Below are positions 10,399 through 19,150 of a DNA stretch of 35,298 bases, one piece after another. The stretch covers positions 1-35,298 of the forward strand of contig JAAEKY010000463.1 of assembly GCA_024227235.1 (NCBI GenBank), given 5' to 3'. Within the stretch, counting starts at the first letter, position 1, and each line of letters begins with the position of its first letter. Origin of the DNA: Desulfobacteraceae bacterium (GTDB lineage: Bacteria > Desulfobacterota > Desulfobacteria > Desulfobacterales > Desulfobacteraceae). The notes beneath the pieces were generated by a model that was not told where the DNA came from, made no database searches, and worked only from the letters and a program-made list of their open reading frames with translations. Made by a program: the position numbers and the translations under genes.

Positions 10399-10571
10399 TT
10401 CATCGGCCTTTTAAAAATGATTTTGTTTTATAGAACTATGTAATTTATCAATGGTTTTGGGAAAAAAATTACCCAAAAATATTACTTTTATTTCATAGAT
10501 GTAAATGGCTTGTCGGCCCACAATCATTGCTATTAAAAATTTCTTTTGATAAGGCTGCGATACAGATGGTC

Positions 10572-10694
10572 AAAGAGGTGGTGCATAGAACGGCGTCAAA
10601 TAAGCATTTTGGCTGGACGATTTTAAATCGCTTATTTGCGCGGTTTAACGGACACGAGGTCCGTTAAAATTGAGTGAAAAGCGGTACCCTCTTT
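10572..10694. other. Intergenic block with nested dyads, cloverleaf-like
   Basis: AAAGAGG (10572-10578) can pair with CCTCTTT (10688-10694). Inside are two perfect hairpins: CAAATAAGC/GCTTATTTG (10597-10605 and 10630-10638), and TTTAACGGAC/GTCCGTTAAA (10644-10668) with a 5-nt loop. No reading frame of note crosses it. It may be a small structured RNA, a decayed mobile element or a transcription boundary after the MFS gene. The 10399-10571 part of this gap shows nothing I recognise. Confidence 0.45.
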
Positions 10695-10762
10695 AAACCA
10701 TTGGCCCAATTGGAAAATTATTATGAAAACTGTTATAGAAATGCCAATTGGACCAATGGTTT
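10695..10762. repeat. 19-bp inverted repeat with 30-nt spacer
   Basis: The arms at 10695-10713 (AAACCATTGGCCCAATTGG) and 10744-10762 pair with one mismatch. Each arm is itself nearly symmetric (CCATTGG, CCAATTGG). It lies about 95 bp before the secreted-protein start, so it could be an operator, a strong mRNA hairpin or an element end. It directly adjoins the nested-dyad block to its left. Confidence 0.6.
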
Positions 10763-10857
10763 TAATAATTATTAAAATGGTATGGTTATTGCTTAATACT
10801 TACTGTTTACTGATTGCTGTATAAAATAGACTAGAAATAGATTAAAGGATGTTTGAT

Positions 10858-12867
10858 ATGAGACGATTGTTGTTTGGCTTTTTGATCTTCCTTGCACTCC
10901 AGATAAATGCTTTTGCTATTGAAACTCAGCCATATTTTGAGCCATTGTTTGTTGATGGAAATCATTGGACTTATCAGACAAACACTGGACATGAAGTCCA
11001 GATCGAAGTGTTACCAGGCATTGTTGACTTTAATGGCTGCCCAAATGCTAAAAGAGTTAAGATTTCTACATTTGATGGTTCCGGGCAACCAGTTCCAGAA
11101 TATTTTATCCGGTTTTATAAACAAGATTCCGCAGGATTTTACGAACTTGGAACAGAAAAATATGAAGATTCAGGCTCTGGATTTGAATTAGACTATACAC
11201 TTGTATACAATCCGGCTAAAAAAATTGCAGCGCTTGAAATGGATTTCAATGTTCCACTTCAGACGACAGGTGAATATATAGTTAAGGGTTACACTATTGA
11301 TTATGTCTATACCTCTGAGCTTATAGGCATTGAAGAGGTCACCATTCCCTATGGAACCCTTGATGCTCTTAAATTCACGGCGACACAAGCAAATACGCCT
11401 CCTGGTAACTCTTCTACTTCAACGTATTATTCCGGGGCGGGTATTTCCATATTAATTGAAATTGAAGATAATGGGGATTCAATGGAATTGGTCAGTTTTG
11501 AAAATAATGCCATTCCACCTTCTGCAATCCCCGGAGACAGTGATGGTGATGGTGATGTGGATGGCAATGACCTTCTTCAAGGGGATATTCCAACACTTGC
11601 GCAATTCTTCGGAATATCAGACCCGACAGATGAATATGATAACGCGTGGTACAGTTATCAATCTGAATTTATGGGCTTTTCTGAAACCCGGACAACCCTT
11701 ACGGTTAATAACAATACATTTGAAGAAAAAATTGAAGCCAAAAACAATGGCACATGGATTGATTTTGTTGCCCTTAAGGGGGCCTGTTATGTTATCAATG
11801 ATATTGCATACTTATTAACAACACAGGTATTCTATAGACCAGATATTACGCTTTCCGGAGAATGGTATAGTGAGGGATCTCCTGTTTTTGAGGGTATAAG
11901 ACAAGGATATTGGGGATCAGCATCGATACAGGTTTCTCTTAGTATGGATGGCCTGGATATGATCACATGGCATGACAAAAACCATAACGATATTCAGGAA
12001 CCAGATGAGGTAACAAGACACGCACCTGCGCCAGATGATACACAAGCTATAGGGGGTGGAACCTTTCCCCAGGTTCAATACACAGGACTTGGGTTTCATA
12101 ATACCCCGAACACTGTTGCCATATATATTTCTTTTGACTCCTTCTTTGCAAAGATGATTGATACAAATATTACCTCTGTTAATGTGGATATTACCGGGCC
12201 AACACGGAGTATTATAAATATTCCCTTGATATATTATCCAGATAGGGAAGAATGGGGTGTTTCTTCATTTAGTCTGACGCCCCAGGCAGAAGGAGGCCTT
12301 TGGTGGATCTCAAGAGTTGAAACCCACTTGAATGATGGTAGTACTTCAAATTTTAATAGTAATTCACCCTATGGAACCTTTTTGTACTCATATACTAGCA
12401 GTACCGGGTTTTCACGGGCTGGTCTTACAAGTGATGAACCTGCTGGCCAAGATTATACACCACCAATTGCAGGAGCTTATTACTACATTGAAACTTTCCC
12501 AAATGGCTCCAGCGCTGGGCGGGTTGATCCGGTGATAAAAGTCTATGCTCAGGGAAATACGGCTGAATGGATCGCACTTAATGATGATGGTGGTCGAAGT
12601 GATTTACATGCCGGGTTAGAGATTCCACTGACTTCTGGAGATACCTATTATATTGCGGTTGAGGATGCCTATGAAAACGGTGGCGCTTACTCTATCATGA
12701 TTTCATCTGTTGGATATACTGGCAGCTCAACCAATACAGTGGCTTTTCCAGACACATATGAACCAGATAATTTACCTGCACAGGCGACCCAACTTATATT
12801 AGATACCCCACAGGATCATTCGTTTAGTGTAGGAGAAACAGATTGGTATATCATTCAGATTCCTTAA
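10858..12867 (+). CDS. Secreted calcium-loop and PPC-domain protein, C-terminus apparently truncated
   Basis: The ATG at 10858 is chosen because AAAGGA lies eight bases upstream and it yields a clean signal peptide (MRRLLFGFLIFLALQINAFA). An ATG nine bases earlier has no usable spacing. The product is 669 residues. A beta-rich N-terminal half leads to an EF-hand/dockerin-like loop (DSDGDGDVDGNDL, near 227). A complete PPC-type domain follows at about 521-622 (DPVIKVYA, YYIAVEDAYENGGAYSI). A second begins at DTYEPDNLPAQATQL but ends after GETDWYIIQIP, roughly half its normal length. The dispersed 17-bp motif starts 48 bp later. The protein is probably extracellular or surface-bound; its function is unknown. 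Confidence 0.82.
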   Translation: MRRLLFGFLIFLALQINAFAIETQPYFEPLFVDGNHWTYQTNTGHEVQIEVLPGIVDFNGCPNAKRVKISTFDGSGQPVPEYFIRFYKQDSAGFYELGTEKYEDSGSGFELDYTLVYNPAKKIAALEMDFNVPLQTTGEYIVKGYTIDYVYTSELIGIEEVTIPYGTLDALKFTATQANTPPGNSSTSTYYSGAGISILIEIEDNGDSMELVSFENNAIPPSAIPGDSDGDGDVDGNDLLQGDIPTLAQFFGISDPTDEYDNAWYSYQSEFMGFSETRTTLTVNNNTFEEKIEAKNNGTWIDFVALKGACYVINDIAYLLTTQVFYRPDITLSGEWYSEGSPVFEGIRQGYWGSASIQVSLSMDGLDMITWHDKNHNDIQEPDEVTRHAPAPDDTQAIGGGTFPQVQYTGLGFHNTPNTVAIYISFDSFFAKMIDTNITSVNVDITGPTRSIINIPLIYYPDREEWGVSSFSLTPQAEGGLWWISRVETHLNDGSTSNFNSNSPYGTFLYSYTSSTGFSRAGLTSDEPAGQDYTPPIAGAYYYIETFPNGSSAGRVDPVIKVYAQGNTAEWIALNDDGGRSDLHAGLEIPLTSGDTYYIAVEDAYENGGAYSIMISSVGYTGSSTNTVAFPDTYEPDNLPAQATQLILDTPQDHSFSVGETDWYIIQIP

Positions 12868-12914
12868 GAACAAAAGTAACAAATTCAAGGGTTAATTGTT
12901 ACCGTTTTTTTGGT

Positions 12915-12931
12915 ATGAAATATCCGGGATA
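12915..12931. repeat. Dispersed 17-bp motif, solitary copy after truncated gene
   Basis: ATGAAATATCCGGGATA matches 16 of 17 bases of the right end of the 248-bp element at 29482-29498. It sits between the stop of the PPC-domain protein (12867) and the convergent sensor kinase (ends 12955). Confidence 0.6.
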
Positions 12932-12954
12932 GGGCGGTTAAGAATAGCAGGGTT

Positions 12955-15414
12955 TCATTGCTTTAATGGAATTTTAATAAGGAAGTTTGTCCCTTGACCC
13001 ATGATAGATTTTACTTCCATTGTTCCTTTATGATGATCTGTGATAATAAAATAAGAAACAGATAATCCAAGTCCTGTTCCTATGCCGATATCTTTGGTCG
13101 TAAAAAAGGGCTCAAAGATTCGTTTTCTTATGTCATCAGGAATACCCGGGCCATTGTCGCTGATGTGAATAATGGCATGGATTTCATCAAAGTTTAGTTC
13201 TACAATGAATTCAGGTTTGGTATGGTTTTCAGTTTCAGCCATGGCATGTGCACCATTGGAAAGAATATTTAAGAACACTTGTTGCAGTTTGCCGCTCTCA
13301 CACATGACCATTGGCATATTCTCATCATAGAATCTGTTGATTTTAATTCTTCTAAAATCAAATTTCTTTTTAAGATCATAACTGGTAGAAGCAAGCTCAA
13401 TTGTTTTGTCTAAAAGCTCAGCAAGGTCGCAAAAGGAAAACGCGGAAGTACTCAATCTGGAAAAAGAAAGCATGTCACTGACAATGGTTGCTGCTCTGCT
13501 GCCAGCCTGCCGTATATTTTCAAGTATAGATGGAAGACCTCTAATGTCAGCATATTTTTTGATATGCTCAAACGTTGTACCTGCTTCTTCAGCAGCCTGA
13601 ATGTTGACTGGTAAATCCATCGAGACTCTGTTTTTTAATACATCAGTATTTCCGATAATTCCTGAAAGCGGATTATTAATCTCATGGGCCATTCCTGCTG
13701 CAAGTCCACCTACAGAAAGCATCTTTTCAGACTGAATCATCATCTGTTCAATTCGCATTTTTTCTGTGGTGTCATCAATCCTTATTACTGCTCCTTTTAC
13801 ATGAGTTGTAATTAAAGGATAAATAGTGATATCTTCATACCTTTTTTCATTTTTTTCGGTTTCCAATACTCTGTTTTGGGTATGGGGAATCCCTTCTTTA
13901 AAGGTCTTTTCTATCAGCTCAATTTCTTTGGAAGTTAAGGGGAAAATTTGGGTAACAGATTTACCTTCTGCATTTCTTGCATTGATAGCCGTTGTTTGTT
14001 CTACCTTCTTATTCCATTGAATAACCCTCATGTCTTGGTCGATAGCAATAAGAGAGGAAGGCATGGAGTCAGTGATATTTTTTAACAAATTTTGAACATT
14101 TACCGTTTCTCTCATTGCCTTTCGTAAGGCCTGTTCTTTTTCAATCCTATCCTCAATCATCTGGTTTGCAAGTTTTCCAAGAAGTTTAAACTCGCTAAAG
14201 ATCAATTTTTTTTCATCAATCGTAATGTCTGAATCTGCCGCTTTCTGGAAAAAATCTGTAAATACGTTGATCCCCTGGTAGAGCCTGTTAGTTATAAAAA
14301 AACCTAAGCTGAGAGCCAAAAGAACAACTAAAAAAGAAAACCAAATAATAAGTAGAATATTTTTTTTGAGTTCTTTTTTAAACAGCCGTTTTTCGGTTGT
14401 AATGGTTTTTTCTACTTTATCAAGGTAAACGCCTGTTCCGATTGTCCAACCCCAATCTTTGACAGGTACCGCATAACTTAATTTGGTTACAACTTCCCCA
14501 GTCGTTGGTTTTTCCCACAGATACTCTATAAACCCTCCGTTACCTTTTGAGCCAACATCAATCAATTCTCTGATTACTTTTCTGCCATCAGGAGAGGTAT
14601 GGTCGATAATATTTTTTTGATGATATTTTTCTAAAGCATGGCTCAGGCAGTACCCATCTTTTTTTAAAACAAATATGTACTGGTCCTTATGATCTGTCAT
14701 TTGAGCCACTCTATTGAGGATTTCCAGTTTTATATTTGTTTCCATATCCTCGACATAAAACCCTGCGCAAATGACCCAATTAAAGGGTATGAAATTTTTT
14801 ACATATGTTATTTTTAAATGACCATCTCCAGAAGTTCCTGGTTTGGACCACCGGTAATTATAAAATCCAGAATCATTTTCCTTGGCAAGATTTACCATAT
14901 CTTTGATGATAAATTTTCCATCAATATTTTTTAGATTTTTTGTATCCTGCCCTTCCATTTCAGGAATATCTGCATTTAAAACTGTGGATTTATCATAATC
15001 AAGGATGAAGAAGTATCCCTGCCCATTGTTCCATCTGATCGGCCTTAGGGTTTCAATGACTTTGGATTTAATGACATCATTTGAATCTATAAATTTTTCC
15101 ATACTGTAAATATGAGACGCCAGAGAATACGCATGCTGGACTCTTTCCTTGACGATGGCTTTAACCCTTGTTTCAGTGTTCGATTTTTTATAGTCAATGA
15201 AATTAATTACATTATTGATATCATTAATAAGTTTAGTTTTAGAAAAATTTGTATATTGTTCTTTGGTTTTGCCCAGTTCATTTTTTTTCTGGTTGTATTC
15301 TGAAAAAATCCAGAAACTACCAATGGTTGGAGCAATAATAAGGATAGTAATCAAGACACTCAAAAAACCTGTGCCTGAAAGTGATCGAGGGTTTATAATA
15401 TTTTTAAATTTCAT
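12955..15414 (-). CDS. Membrane sensor histidine kinase with tandem Cache domains and PAS
   Basis: An 819-residue kinase. A first membrane helix at about 18-37 is followed by a periplasmic region with two Cache_2-like units (WNNGQGYFFILDYDKS...FNWVICAGFYVEDME, and KDQYIFVLKKDGYCLSHA...WGWTIGTGVYLDKVE). A second helix lies at about 352-374, then a HAMP-like linker, a PAS domain (DSMPSSLIAIDQDMRVIQWN), HisKA (AAGMAHEINNPLSGIIGN) and HATPase (NGAHAM, DNGPGIPDDIRK, GTGLGLS). There is no receiver domain. Its ATG directly follows the stop of the binding-protein gene upstream, so both come from one mRNA. Cache domains usually bind small organic ligands; here the neighbour suggests ligand delivery by a binding protein. 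Confidence 0.93.
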   Translation of the reverse strand: MKFKNIINPRSLSGTGFLSVLITILIIAPTIGSFWIFSEYNQKKNELGKTKEQYTNFSKTKLINDINNVINFIDYKKSNTETRVKAIVKERVQHAYSLASHIYSMEKFIDSNDVIKSKVIETLRPIRWNNGQGYFFILDYDKSTVLNADIPEMEGQDTKNLKNIDGKFIIKDMVNLAKENDSGFYNYRWSKPGTSGDGHLKITYVKNFIPFNWVICAGFYVEDMETNIKLEILNRVAQMTDHKDQYIFVLKKDGYCLSHALEKYHQKNIIDHTSPDGRKVIRELIDVGSKGNGGFIEYLWEKPTTGEVVTKLSYAVPVKDWGWTIGTGVYLDKVEKTITTEKRLFKKELKKNILLIIWFSFLVVLLALSLGFFITNRLYQGINVFTDFFQKAADSDITIDEKKLIFSEFKLLGKLANQMIEDRIEKEQALRKAMRETVNVQNLLKNITDSMPSSLIAIDQDMRVIQWNKKVEQTTAINARNAEGKSVTQIFPLTSKEIELIEKTFKEGIPHTQNRVLETEKNEKRYEDITIYPLITTHVKGAVIRIDDTTEKMRIEQMMIQSEKMLSVGGLAAGMAHEINNPLSGIIGNTDVLKNRVSMDLPVNIQAAEEAGTTFEHIKKYADIRGLPSILENIRQAGSRAATIVSDMLSFSRLSTSAFSFCDLAELLDKTIELASTSYDLKKKFDFRRIKINRFYDENMPMVMCESGKLQQVFLNILSNGAHAMAETENHTKPEFIVELNFDEIHAIIHISDNGPGIPDDIRKRIFEPFFTTKDIGIGTGLGLSVSYFIITDHHKGTMEVKSIMGQGTNFLIKIPLKQ

Positions 15415-16605
15415 TTATTCAGTTTGTATCTCACTTAAAGAAACAATTTTATTATTTTTAATTTCAGTCAAATAGGTATCATCCAGACCCTGATGATCTT
15501 TTGAGCCAAATTCAAGTTTTATGCCGCCGATATTAAACGTTTTCGTTTGTTCGATGTGTTGAATAAATTTTTTCCTTGTTAAATTTTTATCTATCCCTTT
15601 AATGACTTCAATGAAAAATCGCCCGGCAATATACCCTTCAAAAGTAATATAGGATAATTCCTGTTCTGGATGGAACTTTTCCATGGCATCAAAATAATTA
15701 TTGACTACATCAAGGTTCTTATTAAAAGGAGAGGGGAAGACTTGTGAGATGATGACATTTTCGGTGGAATTACGCAATGTCCTTTTCAAAGCATTGGACC
15801 CTACAAAGGACAGAGAGCAATAGGTGACGTCTTTCATTCCTTTTGATTTGCCAAGTTTAATAAATTCCGCACAGGGTTGATATGAGCCAACAATAATAAT
15901 GGCTTCCGGGTCGGCCTTTCTGATTCTTAGGAATCCTCCCATGACAGCAACGGTATTCCTTTGATAGGTTTCCAAAGCAACCAATTCCATTCCATATTTT
16001 TTAAGTGCTGATTTTACACCGTTGAGTCCTGCAACCCCAAAGCTGTCATTTTGATAGAAACAGGCTATTTTGTTGAATCTCTTTTTTTCAATTAAATAGG
16101 TGACAAGTTTTTGAGTTTCTTCATCATAACCTGCCCGGATGTTGATTACCTGTTTTTTAAAGGGCGTTCTTAGAAAACGTGCACCTGTAAAGGGCGCAAT
16201 AAAGGGCACATTCGCCTCTTCTACAATAGGAACAACAACCCTTGAAGTCGGCGTCCCAACTTCACCGATCAGGGCAAAAACATCGTGGGTAAAAATAAGG
16301 TCATTTGTATTTTTGATCGCTTGGCCGGGTTCGTAATAATCATCTTTACTGAGCAGTCTTACCTGCCGCCCATTGACCCCACCGTTAATATTTGACTGTT
16401 CAAAAGCAGAGATTAGACCAGTTCTCATTCCTTTACCTAAGTCTTCAGAAGGTCCTGAAAGCGCACAGGATTGGCCAAGTAAAATTAAATTATCACTTAT
16501 CCCTGGTTCCTTTGCATAAACCGATATAAAGTATGATAAACTAAATAGAATTAAAAAAATAAAAATTTTTATGTGGCGTAATTTGATATTTTTTTCTAAA
16601 TTCAT
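15415..16605 (-). CDS. Periplasmic substrate-binding protein, LivK/Peripla_BP_6 family
   Basis: A 396-residue protein with a signal peptide (HIKIFIFLILFSLSYFISVYA) and a type I periplasmic-binding fold. Characteristic features are LLGQSCALSGPSEDLGKGMRTGL near the mature N-terminus, the IGEVGTPTSRVVVPIVEEANVPFIAP core, and FEGYIAGRFFIEVIKGI late. The family usually feeds branched-chain amino acid or similar ABC importers, but no permease or ATPase gene is nearby. The stop abuts the ATG of the Cache kinase, pointing to a sensory role in which the loaded protein talks to the kinase. The ligand is unknown; amino acids, aromatic acids and amides are possible. Confidence 0.92.
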   Translation of the reverse strand: MNLEKNIKLRHIKIFIFLILFSLSYFISVYAKEPGISDNLILLGQSCALSGPSEDLGKGMRTGLISAFEQSNINGGVNGRQVRLLSKDDYYEPGQAIKNTNDLIFTHDVFALIGEVGTPTSRVVVPIVEEANVPFIAPFTGARFLRTPFKKQVINIRAGYDEETQKLVTYLIEKKRFNKIACFYQNDSFGVAGLNGVKSALKKYGMELVALETYQRNTVAVMGGFLRIRKADPEAIIIVGSYQPCAEFIKLGKSKGMKDVTYCSLSFVGSNALKRTLRNSTENVIISQVFPSPFNKNLDVVNNYFDAMEKFHPEQELSYITFEGYIAGRFFIEVIKGIDKNLTRKKFIQHIEQTKTFNIGGIKLEFGSKDHQGLDDTYLTEIKNNKIVSLSEIQTE

Positions 16606-16665
16606 GATTCAAGATTATGTTTAAAGTATAAATATGTCAATATTTTAAGAGGGATAGTTAAATAT

Positions 16666-17514
16666 ATGAGAATGTTTAATGACTGTTTACCTTGTATTGC
16701 GCGCGGCGGTCTTGATGCGGCACGACTGGCTACAAATGATGAACAACTCCAATTGAGAATCGTTAAAAACGTATTAAAAGAGCTTTGTACCTTTGATTTG
16801 AATTCTCCGCCGCCATTAATGGCTAAATTTATTGCGAAGACCGTTAAAAAGATTACAGGTGTCAGTGACCCCTATCGTGATATTAAGAAAAAATATAATG
16901 ATTTTGCTCTCGAATTGTTTCCTGAACTTGAAGAAAAAGTTAAAGGGGCTTCTTTTGAGATAGCTGTCCGCCTTGCTATCGCAGGAAATATCATTGACTT
17001 TGGGACACATAACACTGTGGGAAAACAAAAAGTAATTGACACCATTCAAGATTCCTTAACCATCGATATCAACGGTTTTGTAAAGCCTTTACATGATGCG
17101 GCTAAAAAAGCTGAAAAAATATTGTGGTTAGCCGATAATGCAGGCGAGATTGTATTTGATAAATTATTATTAAAGAAAATGGATCAGGATAAAATTATAT
17201 ATGCAGTCAGGGGAGGGCCAACTCAAAATGATGCAACAATTGAAGATGCTGAATATGTTGGGCTGACAAAAATGGTCAGGGTGATAGATACTGGTGCATC
17301 AATTCCAGGTGTTTTGCTTGATTATTGTTCAGATGATTTCATAAAGCATTACCATCAGGCAGACTTAATCATATCAAAGGGCCAAGGCAACTTTGAAACA
17401 TTGGACCACCAGGACAATAGAATTTTTTTTCTTTTTAAGGCAAAATGTCCGGTGGTAGCAGACTATGCAGGATGCAAACTCAATGATATAGTCATTAAAA
17501 ATTGTTATAAATAG
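16666..17514 (+). CDS. DUF89 / ARMT1-like domain protein
   Basis: A 282-residue protein of the DUF89 group. Marks are the N-terminal CLPCIARGGLDAARLA, the central LWLADNAGEIVFDKLLL, the VRGGPTQNDAT loop, and the late DLIISKGQGNFETL. DUF89 members are metal-dependent phosphatases acting on damaged or side-product sugar phosphates in studied cases, and short prokaryotic forms with the CxxC start occur in many anaerobes. The cysteine pair near residues 7-10 might bind metal. It is transcribed divergently from the binding-protein gene across a 60-bp gap, with GAGGG before the ATG. The precise substrate is unknown. Confidence 0.87.
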   Translation: MRMFNDCLPCIARGGLDAARLATNDEQLQLRIVKNVLKELCTFDLNSPPPLMAKFIAKTVKKITGVSDPYRDIKKKYNDFALELFPELEEKVKGASFEIAVRLAIAGNIIDFGTHNTVGKQKVIDTIQDSLTIDINGFVKPLHDAAKKAEKILWLADNAGEIVFDKLLLKKMDQDKIIYAVRGGPTQNDATIEDAEYVGLTKMVRVIDTGASIPGVLLDYCSDDFIKHYHQADLIISKGQGNFETLDHQDNRIFFLFKAKCPVVADYAGCKLNDIVIKNCYK

Positions 17515-17586
17515 TTGAGTGTCTTATCAAAAAATAATTCGTTGTGTTGAAATGGGTTGGATTACTTTTTCTAAGCGGTATAGGTT

Positions 17587-17700
17587 GTGCGCCCACGGGG
17601 GGCGCGATATCAGCACGGTACAAGTCCGTGTCGGAATATACCAAAGCTTGGTAAAGGCAGGTAACCGCGCCGTAGTGAATGCGGCGCTGATTTTGTCCAG
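17587..17700 (+). mobile_element. Probable 5' remnant of a group II intron (domain I)
   Basis: The segment begins GTGCGCCC, like the conserved GUGYG start of group II introns. Compact hairpins follow: GCGCCC/GGGCGC (17589-17605), CACGG/CCGTG (17614-17630) and GCGCCG/CGGCGC (17667-17687). No reverse-transcriptase gene and no domain V follow, so at most a 5' fragment remains. Open frames crossing it on both strands look like chance. The right limit is a guess. A different structured RNA is possible. Confidence 0.45.
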
Positions 17701-17745
17701 GCTGTAGTAATATTACCAGTCGAAAATGGGTTAAATTACCTCTCC

Positions 17746-18030
17746 CTAGTTGCTCTGGCCGGATCTGTCTTTCATACCATTTGATTCCGGTTGAAATATA
17801 AATTTCCAAAAGGTGTGTGAATTGCTTATCCTGACTGCATCGGCACGGCTCTGGCCGATATCCTTAAGCATCCGGTCTTCCATGGTAAGCAATATACGAT
17901 GATTATGCTTCATCTCTTCCCATTGGTCGTAACGGTTTACAGTACGTTTGATAAGGTACCAGATCCGTCTAAGGGTTATTTTAAATGGATAGTTTGTTTC
18001 GTTACATTGACAGTCCTGTAAAATCATCAT
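17746..18030 (-). CDS. DUF1127 (YjiS-like) small protein
   Basis: A 94-residue protein. Its centre (LRRIWYLIKRTVNRYDQWEEMKHNHRILLTMEDRMLKDIGQSRADA, residues about 20-65) is the DUF1127 signature, with the typical LxxMxDRxLKDIGxSR motif. It is longer than usual (about 50-70 residues) by a C-terminal tail. An excellent ribosome site (AAAGGAGG) precedes the ATG. It is divergent from the LysR gene across 121 bp, an arrangement often seen for DUF1127 genes. Known relatives are Arg-rich and affect RNA turnover and metabolism in alphaproteobacteria; the function here is unknown. Confidence 0.85.
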   Translation of the reverse strand: MMILQDCQCNETNYPFKITLRRIWYLIKRTVNRYDQWEEMKHNHRILLTMEDRMLKDIGQSRADAVRISNSHTFWKFIFQPESNGMKDRSGQSN

Positions 18031-18120
18031 TTGAATCCTCCTTTAAAAAACTGTGTTACAGAATAAAGGTATTATAAAAAAAAAGTATTGATCAAACAAA
18101 CGAATTGTTTTTATACTAAG

Positions 18121-18137
18121 TATCAAAATAATTGATA
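18121..18137. promoter_or_regulatory. LysR-type operator candidate
   Basis: TATCAA-N5-TTGATA is a perfect interrupted dyad with the T-N11-A layout of LysR binding sites. It lies 14 bp before the LysR start, in the divergent gap shared with the DUF1127 gene. A TTGATCAA palindrome at 18088-18095 may be a second half. The regulator probably controls itself and its neighbour. Confidence 0.45.
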
Positions 18138-18151
18138 TAAAGGATGACCAT

Positions 18152-19021
18152 ATGATTACAAATATACCCATGGAGTTGTTAAGAACCTTTGCTGCCATAG
18201 CTGACAGTGGCAGCTTCAGCCGTGCGGCTGACATTGTGGGTCGGACCCAGTCCGCAGTGAGCATGCAGGTCAAGCGGCTTGAAGAGGTCATTGAAAAACC
18301 TCTGCTGCAAAGGGACTCCAGGAATATCAACTTGACTGCAGACGGACTCACATTGCTGAACTATGCAAGAAAAATTCTTAAACTGAACGAAGAAGCCGTA
18401 TCAGTGCTGAAACAACCTGAGTTAAGCGGTTGGCTCAGTATTGGGCTGCCAGACGATTATGCCACACGGTTTTTACCCAAAATTCTGGCCGGATTCTCAC
18501 GCACACACCCGAAAGTTCAGGTTGAAGTAACCTGTGAACCCAGTCATCAGCTTTTGAAAAGAATGCAGCGCCGAGAACTGGATCTGGCTATGACCACCTC
18601 AGCCACGGCAGAAATTGAAAACTGCATATTACTCAGACAGGATCCCACAGTCTGGGTAACTTCGGATCAGCATTGCCAGCATGAAGACAAGCCACTTCCT
18701 CTGGCTCTTTTCCCAGATGAGTGCTATTGCCGGAACTGGATTATGTCCGCCCTGAAACAAGCTGGGATCGAATATCGGATTGCCTACTCCAGCTCTAGTA
18801 TCGTGGGATTGACGGCTGCTATCTCGGCCGGTCTGGCTGTTACAGCCATCAGTCAGAGCATAGTGTCTGCGGGAATGCGCCAACTTCACCCGGAAGAGGG
18901 GTTTCCATCTTTGCCCAGTGCCGCCTTTCTACTCAACCGCAATCCTGACTCAGACAATTGTGTGGTAAATTCCCTTGCCGAGCATATCAAGAAGGCCTTT
19001 GCCACCGGGATGAATCTGTGA
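18152..19021 (+). CDS. LysR-family transcriptional regulator
   Basis: A 289-residue regulator. The N-terminal winged helix-turn-helix is ELLRTFAAIADSGSFSRAADIVGRTQSAVSMQVKRLEEVIEKPLLQRDSR (residues about 8-58 across the motif). The substrate-binding domain occupies about 90-289. AAAGGATG precedes the ATG. Base composition looks more GC-rich and codon use less AT-biased than in the neighbouring genes, so gene and DUF1127 partner may have arrived together. It is divergent from DUF1127 and probably autoregulates through the dyad at 18121-18137. The co-inducer is unknown. Confidence 0.93.
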   Translation: MITNIPMELLRTFAAIADSGSFSRAADIVGRTQSAVSMQVKRLEEVIEKPLLQRDSRNINLTADGLTLLNYARKILKLNEEAVSVLKQPELSGWLSIGLPDDYATRFLPKILAGFSRTHPKVQVEVTCEPSHQLLKRMQRRELDLAMTTSATAEIENCILLRQDPTVWVTSDQHCQHEDKPLPLALFPDECYCRNWIMSALKQAGIEYRIAYSSSSIVGLTAAISAGLAVTAISQSIVSAGMRQLHPEEGFPSLPSAAFLLNRNPDSDNCVVNSLAEHIKKAFATGMNL

Positions 19022-19150
19022 CTGCTCTTCCAGATTAATTTTTATAAAGTACCAATATACAAAAACTAATTAATTTCTTTGCTTCTACTCGTAATATTGA
19101 TAGGGTCGTTTTTTAGGTAAAACACAAAGTATTAATAAGGGGATTTGTCC

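Noticed and set aside
12332..12535. Plus-strand 67-codon frame inside the secreted protein gene
   Set aside because: An out-of-frame shadow of the larger gene with no start signal.
17495..17809. Minus-strand 104-codon frame and overlapping plus-strand 62-codon frame
   Set aside because: They cross the structured intron-like segment, have no ribosome site and resemble no family.
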